The translations under genes and the position numbers were made by a program. Positions 37,801-46,740 of a stretch of DNA of 64,000 nucleotides are shown here, one piece after another. The notes beneath the pieces are model-generated. The model was not told the origin of the DNA, made no database searches, and worked only from the letters and a program-made list of their open reading frames with translations. The stretch is from Mastigocoleus testarum BC008 (GTDB taxonomy: Bacteria > Cyanobacteriota > Cyanobacteriia > Cyanobacteriales > Nostocaceae), in the NCBI RefSeq assembly GCF_001456025.1, contig NZ_LMTZ01000066.1:102088-166087 (forward strand), in the 5' to 3' direction. Each line of letters starts with the position of its first letter. Positions within the stretch are counted from its first letter, which is position 1.

Positions 37801-39526
37801 AATCTCCCTCAACTAAATACGGTTTACCCCAAATAACCTGCTCTTGTTTATAAATCGCAATTCCCGGTTTCGCACCTTTAGGCTTATAAACATATTTTGG
37901 CTGGGTGTAAACCACTGGAACTTGTTTACTTTGACGACTGCGACTGTGATAAGCTGCGAGATTTGCAACAAATTGTAAATCTTCTGACTTTGGTGTAGTT
38001 CCAGCCTCCAATCTAAGTAGTACATGACTTCCAGGAATTTCCTGAGCGTGGAACCACAGATCGTAATCACCTGCTATCTTGAATGAAAGTTGATCGTTTT
38101 GGCGGTTGTTACGACCAATTAAAACTTCAAAACCGCCTGGAGTGTGGTATTGATGAAAATTGGTACTAGCTGTTTGAGTAGAACTGCGACGACGATATTC
38201 TGTATCTTCTAAATATTTTTGTCCCACTAACTCTTCACGAATCTCTTCCAAAGCTTGTAAATCTTCCGTACTTTGGTAATTATTTATTTGAGAAATAGAT
38301 GCTTCAACTTGCTCTAAATAATTAATTTCATCCTTGACTTCTAAAAGTAAAGGTTCAACTGCAAAGCGAGCACGTTTAAGTTTTTGGTGTTTTTTATAAA
38401 GACCTTGGGCATTTTGAACAGCATTTTTATCGGGTTCAAGCTTTATCTTCACTGGTTCCCCGTTTTCAAAGTTAGGTAGAACCATCTTTTGAATTCCCGG
38501 TTTCCACTCATGCAGATGAGCCATTAATAAATCAGCTTTTTGACGATATTCATCTGCTCGATCGGATTGCTGCAAACGTTCCTCAAAGTTTTGCGCCTTC
38601 ACACGCAGTTTGGTCAAAAAATTGTTGATTTTCTGATTTAATTGATGTTGCAGTTGGGAAAAAGCTTGTTGATTGAGTTTTTCCGTATAGTATTTGTCGA
38701 TCAATACTTGGATATCTTGAACGGGTTCAACTCCACCCCAACCAAGAACTGTATATCCAGTTTTTGTCAAAGCCGGATTAAAGCTTTCTTGCTCCAAAGA
38801 TTGCAACCAAACTCGCCAAGTTTGAAAAAGCTTTTGCCATTCCTGGGATGTTAACTTATCAGTATGAGTTTGAGGATTAATCTCCGATACTTGCAACATT
38901 GACTCAAGTAGTGATGGCGATATCCCGCGATAAGTCTTAAGTAATTGACGTTTAATACTTCCTGGTACTAAACTTACTCGTTCCCACCAACGCTCAAAAG
39001 GCTCACTTAAACTGGGAATACTGTTAGTTAAAGCAGGTGGAGCTTCATATAATTGTCCTGTGAGTACGGAACGGACGCTAGATTTTTGTTGACTGATTTG
39101 ATGGGCAACAGTAATAATTTGATTGTTTGCATCGGTAAGAACCATGTTACTGTACTTACCCATAATTTCCACATATAGGTGATACAGTGGACTCTCATCG
39201 GGACGACGAGCAAATCTTAAATCAATCGCCCGCTCCCAAGGAGCAATAGTTTCTATTTCTATTAATGCCAAACCACCTAGTTGATGTACCAATTGTTGAC
39301 TAAAAGTAAAAGTGTCTGGTTTTCGTGGTGGTGGTTCGCCAATACAAATTCTCGCAGCTTGAGGATGGCGAGAAATATCTAGCCAACTTCGCCCTTTGAG
39401 AGTACGCAACGCAATTGCAATAGTATATTTATCACGTTGGTGAACCTGTTCTAAACGTGATGGAAGCCAGCGATCGCGAATATCGCTGCAAACAGCTTTG
39501 AGAGTTGTATAGTCAAAAGTCTGCAC
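37799..39526 (-). CDS. rqcH: NFACT family RqcH-like ribosome quality control factor
   Basis: A 575-residue protein of the NFACT (RqcH/Rqc2/NEMF, formerly FbpA) family. It binds 60S/50S subunits with a trapped peptidyl-tRNA and adds C-terminal Ala tails in bacteria. Domains in order: NFACT-N (MQTFDYTTLKAVCSDIRDRW, LALIEIETIAPWERAIDLRF), a helix-hairpin-helix-like and long coiled-coil middle (about 290-440), then NFACT-R (FHQYHTPGGFEVLIGRNNRQ, ISGDYDLW-like FHAQEIPGSHVLLRLE). Length is normal. Convergent with the porin. Confidence 0.9.
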   Translation of the reverse strand: MQTFDYTTLKAVCSDIRDRWLPSRLEQVHQRDKYTIAIALRTLKGRSWLDISRHPQAARICIGEPPPRKPDTFTFSQQLVHQLGGLALIEIETIAPWERAIDLRFARRPDESPLYHLYVEIMGKYSNMVLTDANNQIITVAHQISQQKSSVRSVLTGQLYEAPPALTNSIPSLSEPFERWWERVSLVPGSIKRQLLKTYRGISPSLLESMLQVSEINPQTHTDKLTSQEWQKLFQTWRVWLQSLEQESFNPALTKTGYTVLGWGGVEPVQDIQVLIDKYYTEKLNQQAFSQLQHQLNQKINNFLTKLRVKAQNFEERLQQSDRADEYRQKADLLMAHLHEWKPGIQKMVLPNFENGEPVKIKLEPDKNAVQNAQGLYKKHQKLKRARFAVEPLLLEVKDEINYLEQVEASISQINNYQSTEDLQALEEIREELVGQKYLEDTEYRRRSSTQTASTNFHQYHTPGGFEVLIGRNNRQNDQLSFKIAGDYDLWFHAQEIPGSHVLLRLEAGTTPKSEDLQFVANLAAYHSRSRQSKQVPVVYTQPKYVYKPKGAKPGIAIYKQEQVIWGKPYLVEGD

Positions 39527-40018
39527 GACGATCGCTCATATAATTACAAGTTTTAATGTTTAGTATAACTTTGAAGTAAGCTAACCCACGGCTTTTTAGT
39601 TGACATATATAATTTTTTTGCTGCAACTGAAGTCAATATCTAAAATCTCAGTACAGGACAAAAACTTACAAAAGTAAACAGGAAAAGGATTTCATAGAAA
39701 TAACTCTTAATCACTAATATTCGTCTATCACCGAGACTGTCGAGTGAGAATCTCTTGGCAAATGTTTAAGGATTTATAGCTCTATATCCATTGCTCGACT
39801 TACCTTGTAGAATTTTTTTTATTCATTTTTTTTATTTATTCAGAATACCTGAAAAATGATAGAAGAGGGATATCTCAGGGGGTATCGAAATAGGAGTCCT
39901 ACAATGATCGTAATATCTCAAGTAAACATAGGGTGATACTTTTGTTTTTGAAAATTTTCACATCGCCTTACATAAGATATTAACAAATGAAAATTCAATA
40001 GCTTAGAAAGGTTTTTTA
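39527..40018. other. Intergenic region, divergent
   Basis: About 490 AT-rich bases between rqcH and the DUF4062-kinase gene. Contains half of a CCCACGGCT-type hairpin (39585-39595) and no reading frame. An AGAAAGG sequence precedes the DUF4062-kinase start. Confidence 0.5.
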
Positions 40019-42091
40019 ATGTTTCAAGATCAAATAGGTACGTTTAAAAATTTACGTATTTTCGTTTCATCAACTTTTCAAGATTTACATAAACATAAGA
40101 CGGCTATATTGAATTCTATAAACTCATTAGTTTCCTTCAGTGATGATGAATTCTACTGGCCAAAAGACGAATATTATTCTCATGGAAACTTCACAGATAG
40201 AGTAAAAAAAGCAGACTTACTCATAATAATTATTGCACATAAATACGGGTATATTCCAAAGGATATGGAGTATAGTGCCATTGAAGTTGTATACAATACA
40301 GCAGTAAAAAATAATATCCCCATTCTTCCTTTCATTATTGATGATTCTTATGCCTGGCCTCCGGCACTATTCGATTTTGAGCACAGGGAGAAGCTGAAAA
40401 AATTCAAAGCTAGAATCAAGGAAGCTCAATCGGTTAAGATTTTTTCAAGCCCTGATAATTTAGCAGGGCTTGTAACTGAAGCCATAGTTGATTTTGTAAA
40501 TAAACATACTGGCATTAAGCTGATAAAATTTCCGGATTATGTTTCTCTTAAAGAGATATCTCTACATACTGAAATTACTCAACTTCCTGATATAAACATT
40601 TTACTTGGAAGAGCAGAAGATAAATTACTTTTTCTCCTTGAGATTAATCGTTCCAATGGATTAAATAATTTTTATGACAAACTTCATATTAGTAAACCAG
40701 ATTTAACAGTAGAATTTCCGGATGCTATTTTTAATGAACTGCTTGTATCACTTAGCAAGCAAAAACGAATATATACTGTACATATGAAAAATGGTCAATC
40801 GGAAGAATTGTTTGTTAGTCAAAATAATTTATCTAATCTTTTTGAATCTTTGTTTTTTCGCATAGTTGATAGCTGTTCTTTATCAAATAAAAGAATAAAA
40901 ACGAGAAGCAGTCTGATTTCTGAATCAGATTCAACCCTATATCAAGAAGAAGAACTATACGACAGAGATATTATTACTAACCCAGAAGTTATTGATAAAG
41001 TAAATAAAGCGGAAAAAGTTGAAGAATATGGAAATTTGGAATCTGTGGGAGGCTTAAATCGATTTCTCGGAATATCTCTCAATGACAATAAGTTATATTC
41101 TGTAGGTAAACAAAATGGTAAATGGGTAGAATGGCATCCTTTTATTTTAGAGTCACTTGAAGTAAACCTTCCGGATGTTTTCTTCAAACCCAGTATAAAT
41201 TCTATTGCCGACCCATTAGAAATAAACCTTCCAAAGTCTCACTTCAAATCCGCATTAAGTATAGAAGATAAGAATATTACGATTAAACCAATTAGCTTTC
41301 TTGAAGAGTATCTCACATACAATGCTATGGAATATTTTTCCGATTATGGCGAATTCGTAAAAGAGATAGATTTTTACTTAGCTCGGCAATCGGTAGGCAA
41401 TTTATTTCTCAAGATAGCTCAATCTATTGAGGATTATCATAAACAGAAAGTATTAGTACATGCGGATATTAAGCCCTCTAATATATTACTGTCTAGTGAT
41501 GGACCAATAATTATAGATGGGTTTGATATAGCTGAAGGTGAAATTGCTCCAGGTTGGACACCAAATTGGTCTGCTCCAGAAGTAATTATGGGCGATCCTA
41601 TTTCATTCAAATCTGATGTTTACTCATTGGCTAGGATAATGACTGATATTACAGGTGGTTATTTACTTGGTGAGGTGCGTAAACTTATGATACCTGGATT
41701 TTATGGAAGTTATAATACTGAAATTGATGTATTTTACAATCCCATTGTGCATATACCTTTACGAAGACACACTTTAAATAAAGAAGGAACCATAGAATGG
41801 AAACAATTTCTTCAGAGTTGTCTGCGTTTCGATCCTAATGAACGATTAGATATGAGCAAGTTTCTGTCTACTTTAGAAAAACTTTTAAGTAGTTATCCAC
41901 TCAGAAACCGAATTAAGTTTCAATTGAAAAGTAAAATTTTTGCTGCCACTTTACCTAATGGTAATCATGTTGTTACACGAGTAATCTCAGATATATTTGA
42001 GCAGAATAAACCAGAATCTTCTAAAACTGTTACAAATCAGACGCATGTTCCATTAGACATTCCAACCACAGTAGACCCCTTTAATTACTGA
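40019..42091 (+). CDS. DUF4062 plus degenerate protein-kinase-like protein
   Basis: A 690-residue protein. Residues about 10-150 are a DUF4062 domain (NLRIFVSSTFQDLHKHKTAI, KKADLLIIIIAHKYGYIPKD, YSAIEVVYNTAVKNNIPILP), a TIR/SIR2-like Rossmann module common in NTPase and conflict proteins. A middle region (about 150-420) is unrecognised. The C-terminal half holds a protein-kinase C-lobe: VLVHADIKPSNILLSSDGPI (HRD replaced by HAD, about 479), IIIDGFDIA (DFG replaced by DGFD, about 499), NWSAPEVIMG (APE) and FKSDVYSLARIM. No Gly-rich loop or VAIK Lys was found, so it may be a pseudokinase or have a divergent N-lobe. It is convergent with the EAD1-CHAT-GUN4 gene, 185 bases away. Confidence 0.75.
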   Translation: MFQDQIGTFKNLRIFVSSTFQDLHKHKTAILNSINSLVSFSDDEFYWPKDEYYSHGNFTDRVKKADLLIIIIAHKYGYIPKDMEYSAIEVVYNTAVKNNIPILPFIIDDSYAWPPALFDFEHREKLKKFKARIKEAQSVKIFSSPDNLAGLVTEAIVDFVNKHTGIKLIKFPDYVSLKEISLHTEITQLPDINILLGRAEDKLLFLLEINRSNGLNNFYDKLHISKPDLTVEFPDAIFNELLVSLSKQKRIYTVHMKNGQSEELFVSQNNLSNLFESLFFRIVDSCSLSNKRIKTRSSLISESDSTLYQEEELYDRDIITNPEVIDKVNKAEKVEEYGNLESVGGLNRFLGISLNDNKLYSVGKQNGKWVEWHPFILESLEVNLPDVFFKPSINSIADPLEINLPKSHFKSALSIEDKNITIKPISFLEEYLTYNAMEYFSDYGEFVKEIDFYLARQSVGNLFLKIAQSIEDYHKQKVLVHADIKPSNILLSSDGPIIIDGFDIAEGEIAPGWTPNWSAPEVIMGDPISFKSDVYSLARIMTDITGGYLLGEVRKLMIPGFYGSYNTEIDVFYNPIVHIPLRRHTLNKEGTIEWKQFLQSCLRFDPNERLDMSKFLSTLEKLLSSYPLRNRIKFQLKSKIFAATLPNGNHVVTRVISDIFEQNKPESSKTVTNQTHVPLDIPTTVDPFNY

Positions 42092-42275
42092 CTTTTCACG
42101 ACATGTAGAAAAGGTAATTATCTGATTTTTTATTACTTTTTCAGCAGACCATAAATAATAGGATATTGTAGGTAATCAAGGTATTTTTTAACTCTTTATT
42201 ATCGAAAAAATAATCACTAAAAACCCTTTTGTGAAAGTTCGGGTACAGAATTTGGGTTATAGTACAGAATGTAGC
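42092..42275. other. Short spacer between convergent genes
   Basis: AT-rich, 184 bases; no perfect hairpin with a T-run was seen, so how the two facing transcripts stop is unclear. Confidence 0.4.
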
Positions 42276-42806
42276 TTATAAGTCTTCGCGTGAGAAGAAA
42301 CCTAGTGGTCTCAACACGAGTCTGGCAAAAGGTCCCCAGCAACTTGAGATATTAGGAGCCATAAAAGTTGGAAGGTGCCCTAAAGGGGCATTAATATTAA
42401 AAGTAATTTCTCGATAATACAACCACTGTTTAGTCAACATTCCTTTTCGCCAGCCAACCTGCTCACCAAACTTTTCATAGTCTCTCCCAACACTTTCCCA
42501 AATGCGCTTTTGCACGCTAAACCCGAAGCGCCTATTACTATTTTGTATCCAAAGTTGATTTATAGTACGGAGATCGTTACAGGGGAAATTATCGATGGAT
42601 TCATTATTAAACCACCCTTGCTTCTCTCTATCGGCTGCTTTCAGCATAACAGCAAGAGTTTCCCGATCCGCTTCTTTCCATTGTTCAGCTTTCAGTAAAT
42701 CTTGAAGATATGTATAGTCGATATTGTGTTCGCTACTAAGTTCATTTTTCCAGGTATTTTGAGTTTCAGTAATTAGTAGCTTCTCTATAGTGAACTCATT
42801 TAAGAC
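42276..42806 (-). CDS. GUN4 domain in the -1 frame of the CHAT gene
   Basis: The open minus-strand frame starts at the end of the A-run and ends at the stop 42276-42278, 176 codons. Its first 50 residues are a linker; the GUN4 domain then runs DYTYLQDLLKAEQWKEADRE, TLAVMLKAADREKQGWFNNE, DNFPCNDLRTINQLWIQNSN, RRFGFSVQKRIW, FGEQVGWRKGM and INAPLGHLPTF. All conserved GUN4 blocks are present. The first in-frame ATG (42645-42647) is in the middle of the domain, so independent initiation would destroy it. GUN4 binds tetrapyrroles; in chlorophyll synthesis it activates Mg-chelatase, but fused GUN4 domains in cyanobacteria often sit on signalling proteins. The domain is best read as the C-terminal part of the upstream gene, reached by a -1 shift. 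Confidence 0.8.
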   Translation of the reverse strand, partial: VLNEFTIEKLLITETQNTWKNELSSEHNIDYTYLQDLLKAEQWKEADRETLAVMLKAADREKQGWFNNESIDNFPCNDLRTINQLWIQNSNRRFGFSVQKRIWESVGRDYEKFGEQVGWRKGMLTKQWLYYREITFNINAPLGHLPTFMAPNISSCWGPFARLVLRPLGFFSREDL

Positions 42807-43693
42807 TTTTTTTTTAAAACTGGTATCACTCCTTGTGAAATATTTTCCATTTCAATCGCAACTATGGCTTCATCAAAGGCTCTTTGAAACACATCTTTAT
42901 TACCTGAATTTTTGTAACTCAACCCATCATAAAATCCTCTAGCGAACTCAATCGCTACTCTTTCTTTGATTGAATTATTCATACCAATTACATAATCGAT
43001 ATACTTGCTAATTGCTTCAGCAGGTTTTTCTGAATAACAAGCATTAAGCAAAACACATTTCACATAATCAAGATGCAATTTAAACAGAGATGTCAAAGCT
43101 TTTGGTGAAACAGGCTTATTATTTCCCACTTCATCTTCTAACAGTAATATGCCATCTTCCAAGCAATGTCCACAAAAATGAACAATTTGAGGCTGTTCTT
43201 CTGCAATAGCTCTACGAATATCTTGAGGACGGACAGCAGTTCTTGTCCTAATGTCAAATAAATCCCGTTTATTTGCTCTGCGGATAGCATCCTCAATTTC
43301 TCTAATTTCTTTATCCAAGCGGAGTCCGTGGGGAATTGCTGCTAAAATTAGGATTTTTTGTTGCTGAGTACTTTGTTGAATTGGAGTCTTAGGAGAAGGG
43401 ACAGATAGTATTTCTTGATGATGATTTGCTAACAATTCTTCACCAATAGCTTTTAAACTTGGATTTCCAGGATTTGACTTACGTGCGGTATTAATTAAAT
43501 CTTCAATCCAATTCTCAGCTTTTGATACTTTGATTAAATTAAAGACAATATCTTGTAAATTACTACCACCTACAATTATATCTAGACTTTTATCTAATTC
43601 AAAATATAACATTTTTTCCAGTGATGCCTTATCAGGAAAAGCATCCATTAAAGCATCCATTAATTTCCTATATTGTTGACCAGATAAATTCAT
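42800..43693 (-). CDS. EAD1 adaptor plus CHAT caspase-like protease
   Basis: A 297-residue zero-frame product. Residues 1-90 form an effector-associated domain (EAD1-like: MNLSGQQYRKLMDALMDAFP, LEKMLYFELDKSLDIIVGGS, LQDIVFNLIKVSKAENWIED, and KSNPGNPSLKAI), an adaptor that couples effectors to NTPase or protease partners. Residues about 112-285 are a CHAT domain: ILILAAIPHGLRLDKEIREI, QIVHFCGHCLEDGILLLED with catalytic His176, and CVLLNACYSEKPAEAI with catalytic Cys219. It should be a cysteine protease activated on sensing. The zero frame stops at 42800-42802, two codons after AAG of A AAA AAG; a -1 shift would extend it to about 472 residues with a GUN4 domain. Confidence 0.85.
   Translation of the reverse strand: MNLSGQQYRKLMDALMDAFPDKASLEKMLYFELDKSLDIIVGGSNLQDIVFNLIKVSKAENWIEDLINTARKSNPGNPSLKAIGEELLANHHQEILSVPSPKTPIQQSTQQQKILILAAIPHGLRLDKEIREIEDAIRRANKRDLFDIRTRTAVRPQDIRRAIAEEQPQIVHFCGHCLEDGILLLEDEVGNNKPVSPKALTSLFKLHLDYVKCVLLNACYSEKPAEAISKYIDYVIGMNNSIKERVAIEFARGFYDGLSYKNSGNKDVFQRAFDEAIVAIEMENISQGVIPVLKKKS
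42806..42834 (-). promoter_or_regulatory. Candidate -1 frameshift (slippage) site
   Basis: The minus strand carries nine A residues (42815-42807) and G at 42806. The zero-frame codons TTA AAA AAA AAG TCT TAA contain the heptamer A AAA AAG (42812-42806), identical to the dnaX slippery site. AAGGAG at 42834-42829 lies 13-16 bases upstream, where a Shine-Dalgarno-like stimulator of -1 shifting would be. After the shift GTC TTA AAT GAG continues in the GUN4 frame. RNA polymerase slippage on A9 or an indel in the DNA are alternatives. Confidence 0.6.
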
Positions 43694-44123
43694 CTTTTTT
43701 AATATAATTTATATCTAATCGAAATATTATTCGGCATTTTTAAAATCAGGAGGTTTTGCCTGGAATCTACTCACTTTCAGGATTCAAAGCGTTTGAGTAA
43801 ACTACTTGCCGTCCTTACTATTACATTATATTGGGCTGTCCTAATTGGTAAATGGTTGCACTAACATAAACCTCTAACGATCAAAAAGCACGATCATAGA
43901 GCCAAAAGCATTTTTTGTTATGGTTTTGACTATCTTCCTTCCATTCTTCTAAATATTGATGAAAAAATGGCTTCTTTTATTCACACTCTACAATTTTTAT
44001 CCTGTAATAAGATCTAAAACATCAAAAATCTAAAATATCAAAAGTAAACGGTAAAAGGTAAAAAGCAGTTCTTAGCTTTGCCTTTTAGCCATTACCGATT
44101 TTTGGATTATTCAGTTTTTTATT
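43694..44123. other. Intergenic region
   Basis: About 430 AT-rich bases between two minus-strand genes. Contains tandem words around 44030-44070 (ATCAAAAATCTAAAATATCA and GTAAACGGTAAAAGGTAAAA) but no reading frame. A clear terminator for the GT4 gene was not seen. Confidence 0.4.
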
Positions 44124-45428
44124 TTACTTCTCAATTAAACTTGGAGCATCTGCCGGTGTTATGTTTGAGATTTCTGTGTAAAGGTCACTCAACTGATGCG
44201 CTACACCATTCCAACTAAACTTAGTCTCAACTCGCTTTCTTCCTGCTTGACCCAACTTATCTCGCCATTGCGAATCAGAAATAATACGATCAATTGCGCT
44301 ACAAAAAGCTTCCACATCTTTGGGTGGAGCTAATAAACCTGTTTCTTCGGGAACAACAGTAAACTGTAATCCTCCCACATCACTTGCGACAACAGGTGTC
44401 CCACTCGCCATTGCTTCAATTGCAACTAGACCAAAAGGTTCGTAATGACTCGGAACAACGCATACATCAGCTGCAGCGTAATACAATGGTAAATCTTCCT
44501 GGCTCAAACGACCGGGGAAACATGTCACCTGTCTCATCCCCAACTCATCAACAATATTTTCTATTCGTTCCCGTTCTCTACCATCACTTTGACCGGGACG
44601 ACTACCACCAGCAATAATTAATTTGAGATTGGGTGAGTTAAATAAATTAGATTTTCGTATCGCCCGTACTAAAGTTTCTATACCTTTTCGGCGGTCGAAA
44701 CGTCCTACATACATAACTATTTCTTCATCGAGGCTAAATTTCAGTTCATTACCTACAGTTTGAGCTTTACTTCTCAATTTAGCTCTTGCTGCTGCTTTAT
44801 CAACACCACCAAAACGTTCAATATCTGTACCGCAAGGAATAATATCAATTTGACCTTCACTTGAGACCCAAGAACGCATGTGTTCTTCTTCTTGAGGAGA
44901 AGTAGCCACTATTCTCTCAGCTGTCTCTAATACATTTTTTTCTACTTCCAAGCGAGTATTGGCAATTAGGGGGACTTTATTAACAGTATTGTACTTTACT
45001 GCCCCTAAAGAATGATATGTATGAATTTGCTGACTTCCCTGAATTTGTTTCAATTGCATCCCAACCCAAGCAGATAACCAGTAATTGGTATGAATTAGGG
45101 GATATGTAAAATCATTTTCTTGCTGAAATTTCAGCAAATTATCCACAAATTCAGGTAGGTAATCAAAAATATCATCTCGTGGAACAAAATCTGTCGGACC
45201 AGCCTTCAAACGAATAGTTCGGCAATTCTCTGTATGCTCAACAATATCATCTTGTTGTGCATTTACTTTACGGGTAAACATATCAACTTTCCACCCTAGT
45301 TTCGCCAGTGCTTCACCCACGTGACGGACGTAAACATTTTGTCCTCCTGCTTCTTCTTTTCCTACCTCAATTGCAGGATCTCCGTGAACTGAAATCAAGA
45401 CGATACGTTCTTCCGTTCTGGAGTTCAT
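44124..45428 (-). CDS. GT4 glycosyltransferase, sucrose-phosphate-synthase-like
   Basis: A 434-residue GT-B, family-4 glycosyltransferase. N-terminal VLISVHGDPAIEVGKEEAGG, QNVYVRHVGEALAKLGWKVD resembles the acceptor domain of sucrose-phosphate synthase and related enzymes. The donor domain has VMYVGRFDRRKGIETLVRAI, LIIAGGSRPG and the EX7E motif SHYEPFGLVAIEAMASGTPV. No C-terminal phosphatase domain. The acceptor could be fructose 6-phosphate, inositol phosphate or a lipid; sequence alone does not decide. It is monocistronic with a long AT-rich upstream region. Confidence 0.8.
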   Translation of the reverse strand: MNSRTEERIVLISVHGDPAIEVGKEEAGGQNVYVRHVGEALAKLGWKVDMFTRKVNAQQDDIVEHTENCRTIRLKAGPTDFVPRDDIFDYLPEFVDNLLKFQQENDFTYPLIHTNYWLSAWVGMQLKQIQGSQQIHTYHSLGAVKYNTVNKVPLIANTRLEVEKNVLETAERIVATSPQEEEHMRSWVSSEGQIDIIPCGTDIERFGGVDKAAARAKLRSKAQTVGNELKFSLDEEIVMYVGRFDRRKGIETLVRAIRKSNLFNSPNLKLIIAGGSRPGQSDGRERERIENIVDELGMRQVTCFPGRLSQEDLPLYYAAADVCVVPSHYEPFGLVAIEAMASGTPVVASDVGGLQFTVVPEETGLLAPPKDVEAFCSAIDRIISDSQWRDKLGQAGRKRVETKFSWNGVAHQLSDLYTEISNITPADAPSLIEK

Positions 45429-46672
45429 AGCCTTCCGATCCTCGATTTAAAGAGGTTTAAACTAGCGCCAAAGTTTCACCTTTGCCGTTCAACCTCAGTT
45501 GTCTATTTGTTCTAAGTAATATTTATTTTAATTTAAAACGTCTAATAAATTTACATTTTCGTTACTTTAATAACTTATGTGTTAACTATATTAAAAGATG
45601 CAAATTATACTTCTAATCCAATAATTTTGCTCAACTTTTATTTCCATCTTAATCTCAAAAATACTTGTAAAGTCTAATCATTATTACTTGTGGGGATATC
45701 GAACTATATATCTAATTGATACTTTTATTGTTTTTTTATACATTTAAACAAAAAATATTTAAAGTCTAAAAAGCAACTTTTAAAATAGTGTTATCACTTA
45801 CTTGATTTGTACTCATAAAATGATTACTTGATGTCTTTATAAAAATTTATATTTTTTTAACATAATACCTTAATAGTTTTGATAAATAATATGATTAATT
45901 ACCTCTTGGCCCTAGTGTATAAAATTTACGCTCTATTTATCGTGTTTTAATTAGCAACAAATCATACATTAGCTTAAATTCTCAACAGCAGGTTTCTCAT
46001 TTATAATTATCATGACAACTGAAATGTCTTAAATTTTTCCGCTTTTCAGAAGCTAAAGATGATATGTGAATACGGTTCCTTAACGAAGTAGCATATGAAA
46101 ACATATGCCAAAACCTCTTCTCGATCACTTCGAGACGCTTTCAGCGAACGCGGAACGCCTCTTAGGCATTTATCGCACCACCCAAGAAGAGATGTTAGCC
46201 AAATTATAAATTTTAAATATCAAGCTTGTAAGAAGAAATTATATGGTGGTGTGGCATTGAACGAAAAAAGCCCACACACCAATCTCCGAAAAATGTCTAT
46301 TCAGAAAATTCCAGTTTGAACCAAAATGATATATTTGGGGTTCATAAGTTCTGACTCTATCAGCTTTACAGCACTCCCGTTAACTTTAAAGGCAGCACTC
46401 AAGCATCACATATACTTTAAAAAACAAATTATTGGATTTTTATATCAAGAAAAAATGATATATACCTGTAAACCTTATATAAGATAGATATTTTTAGATC
46501 GCCTTTGACGAAAAATTCTCTTATTTGGAAATATAAAAGTAACATTTTAGACAATAGATATATCTATGCATCAGTAATTTATGAACTGAGACTAGACATC
46601 TATTAAATAATCAGAAGTAAATAATCAGAAGTAGGTAAATATTTAAATTTTTCATTCGTTTTTAACTATTAA
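45429..46672. other. Long AT-rich intergenic region
   Basis: About 1.24 kb, extremely AT-rich. A GC-richer stretch at about 46110-46190 (CGAGACGCTTTCAGCGAACG, GCGGAACGCCTCTTAGGC) belongs to the dispersed short repeats. A 74-codon frame there (46095-46319) has no family features and includes the repeat, so it is not called. No structured RNA was recognised. Confidence 0.5.
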
Positions 46673-46724
46673 ATTAAAAATTAAAAATCAAAGACAGAAA
46701 ATACTTTGATTTTTAATTTTTAAT
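46673..46724 (-). terminator. Terminator of the rbp gene
   Basis: A perfect 21-bp inverted repeat (46673-46693 and 46704-46724, ATTAAAAATTAAAAATCAAAG and its complement) with a 10-base loop lies 17 bases after the stop of the RRM gene. Its A/T-rich arms supply the U-run. Confidence 0.8.
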
Positions 46725-46740
46725 ACCCCAAGAAAACAAA

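Noticed and set aside
37799..39526. Fibronectin-binding adhesin
   Set aside because: The old FbpA name does not fit; NFACT-N and NFACT-R domains identify an RqcH-type ribosome quality control factor.
42276..42647. Independent short GUN4 gene starting at the ATG at 42647
   Set aside because: The conserved first helix (LQDLLKAEQWKEADRETLAV) lies upstream in the same frame, so an independent start would cut the domain.
42276..42806. GUN4 domain as the Mg-chelatase cofactor of chlorophyll synthesis
   Set aside because: The context (fused or overlapping with EAD1-CHAT) is that of a signalling GUN4 domain, not of the stand-alone GUN4 gene.
46095..46319. Plus-strand 74-codon reading frame
   Set aside because: Contains a dispersed GC-rich repeat and has no family features; no ribosome binding site.
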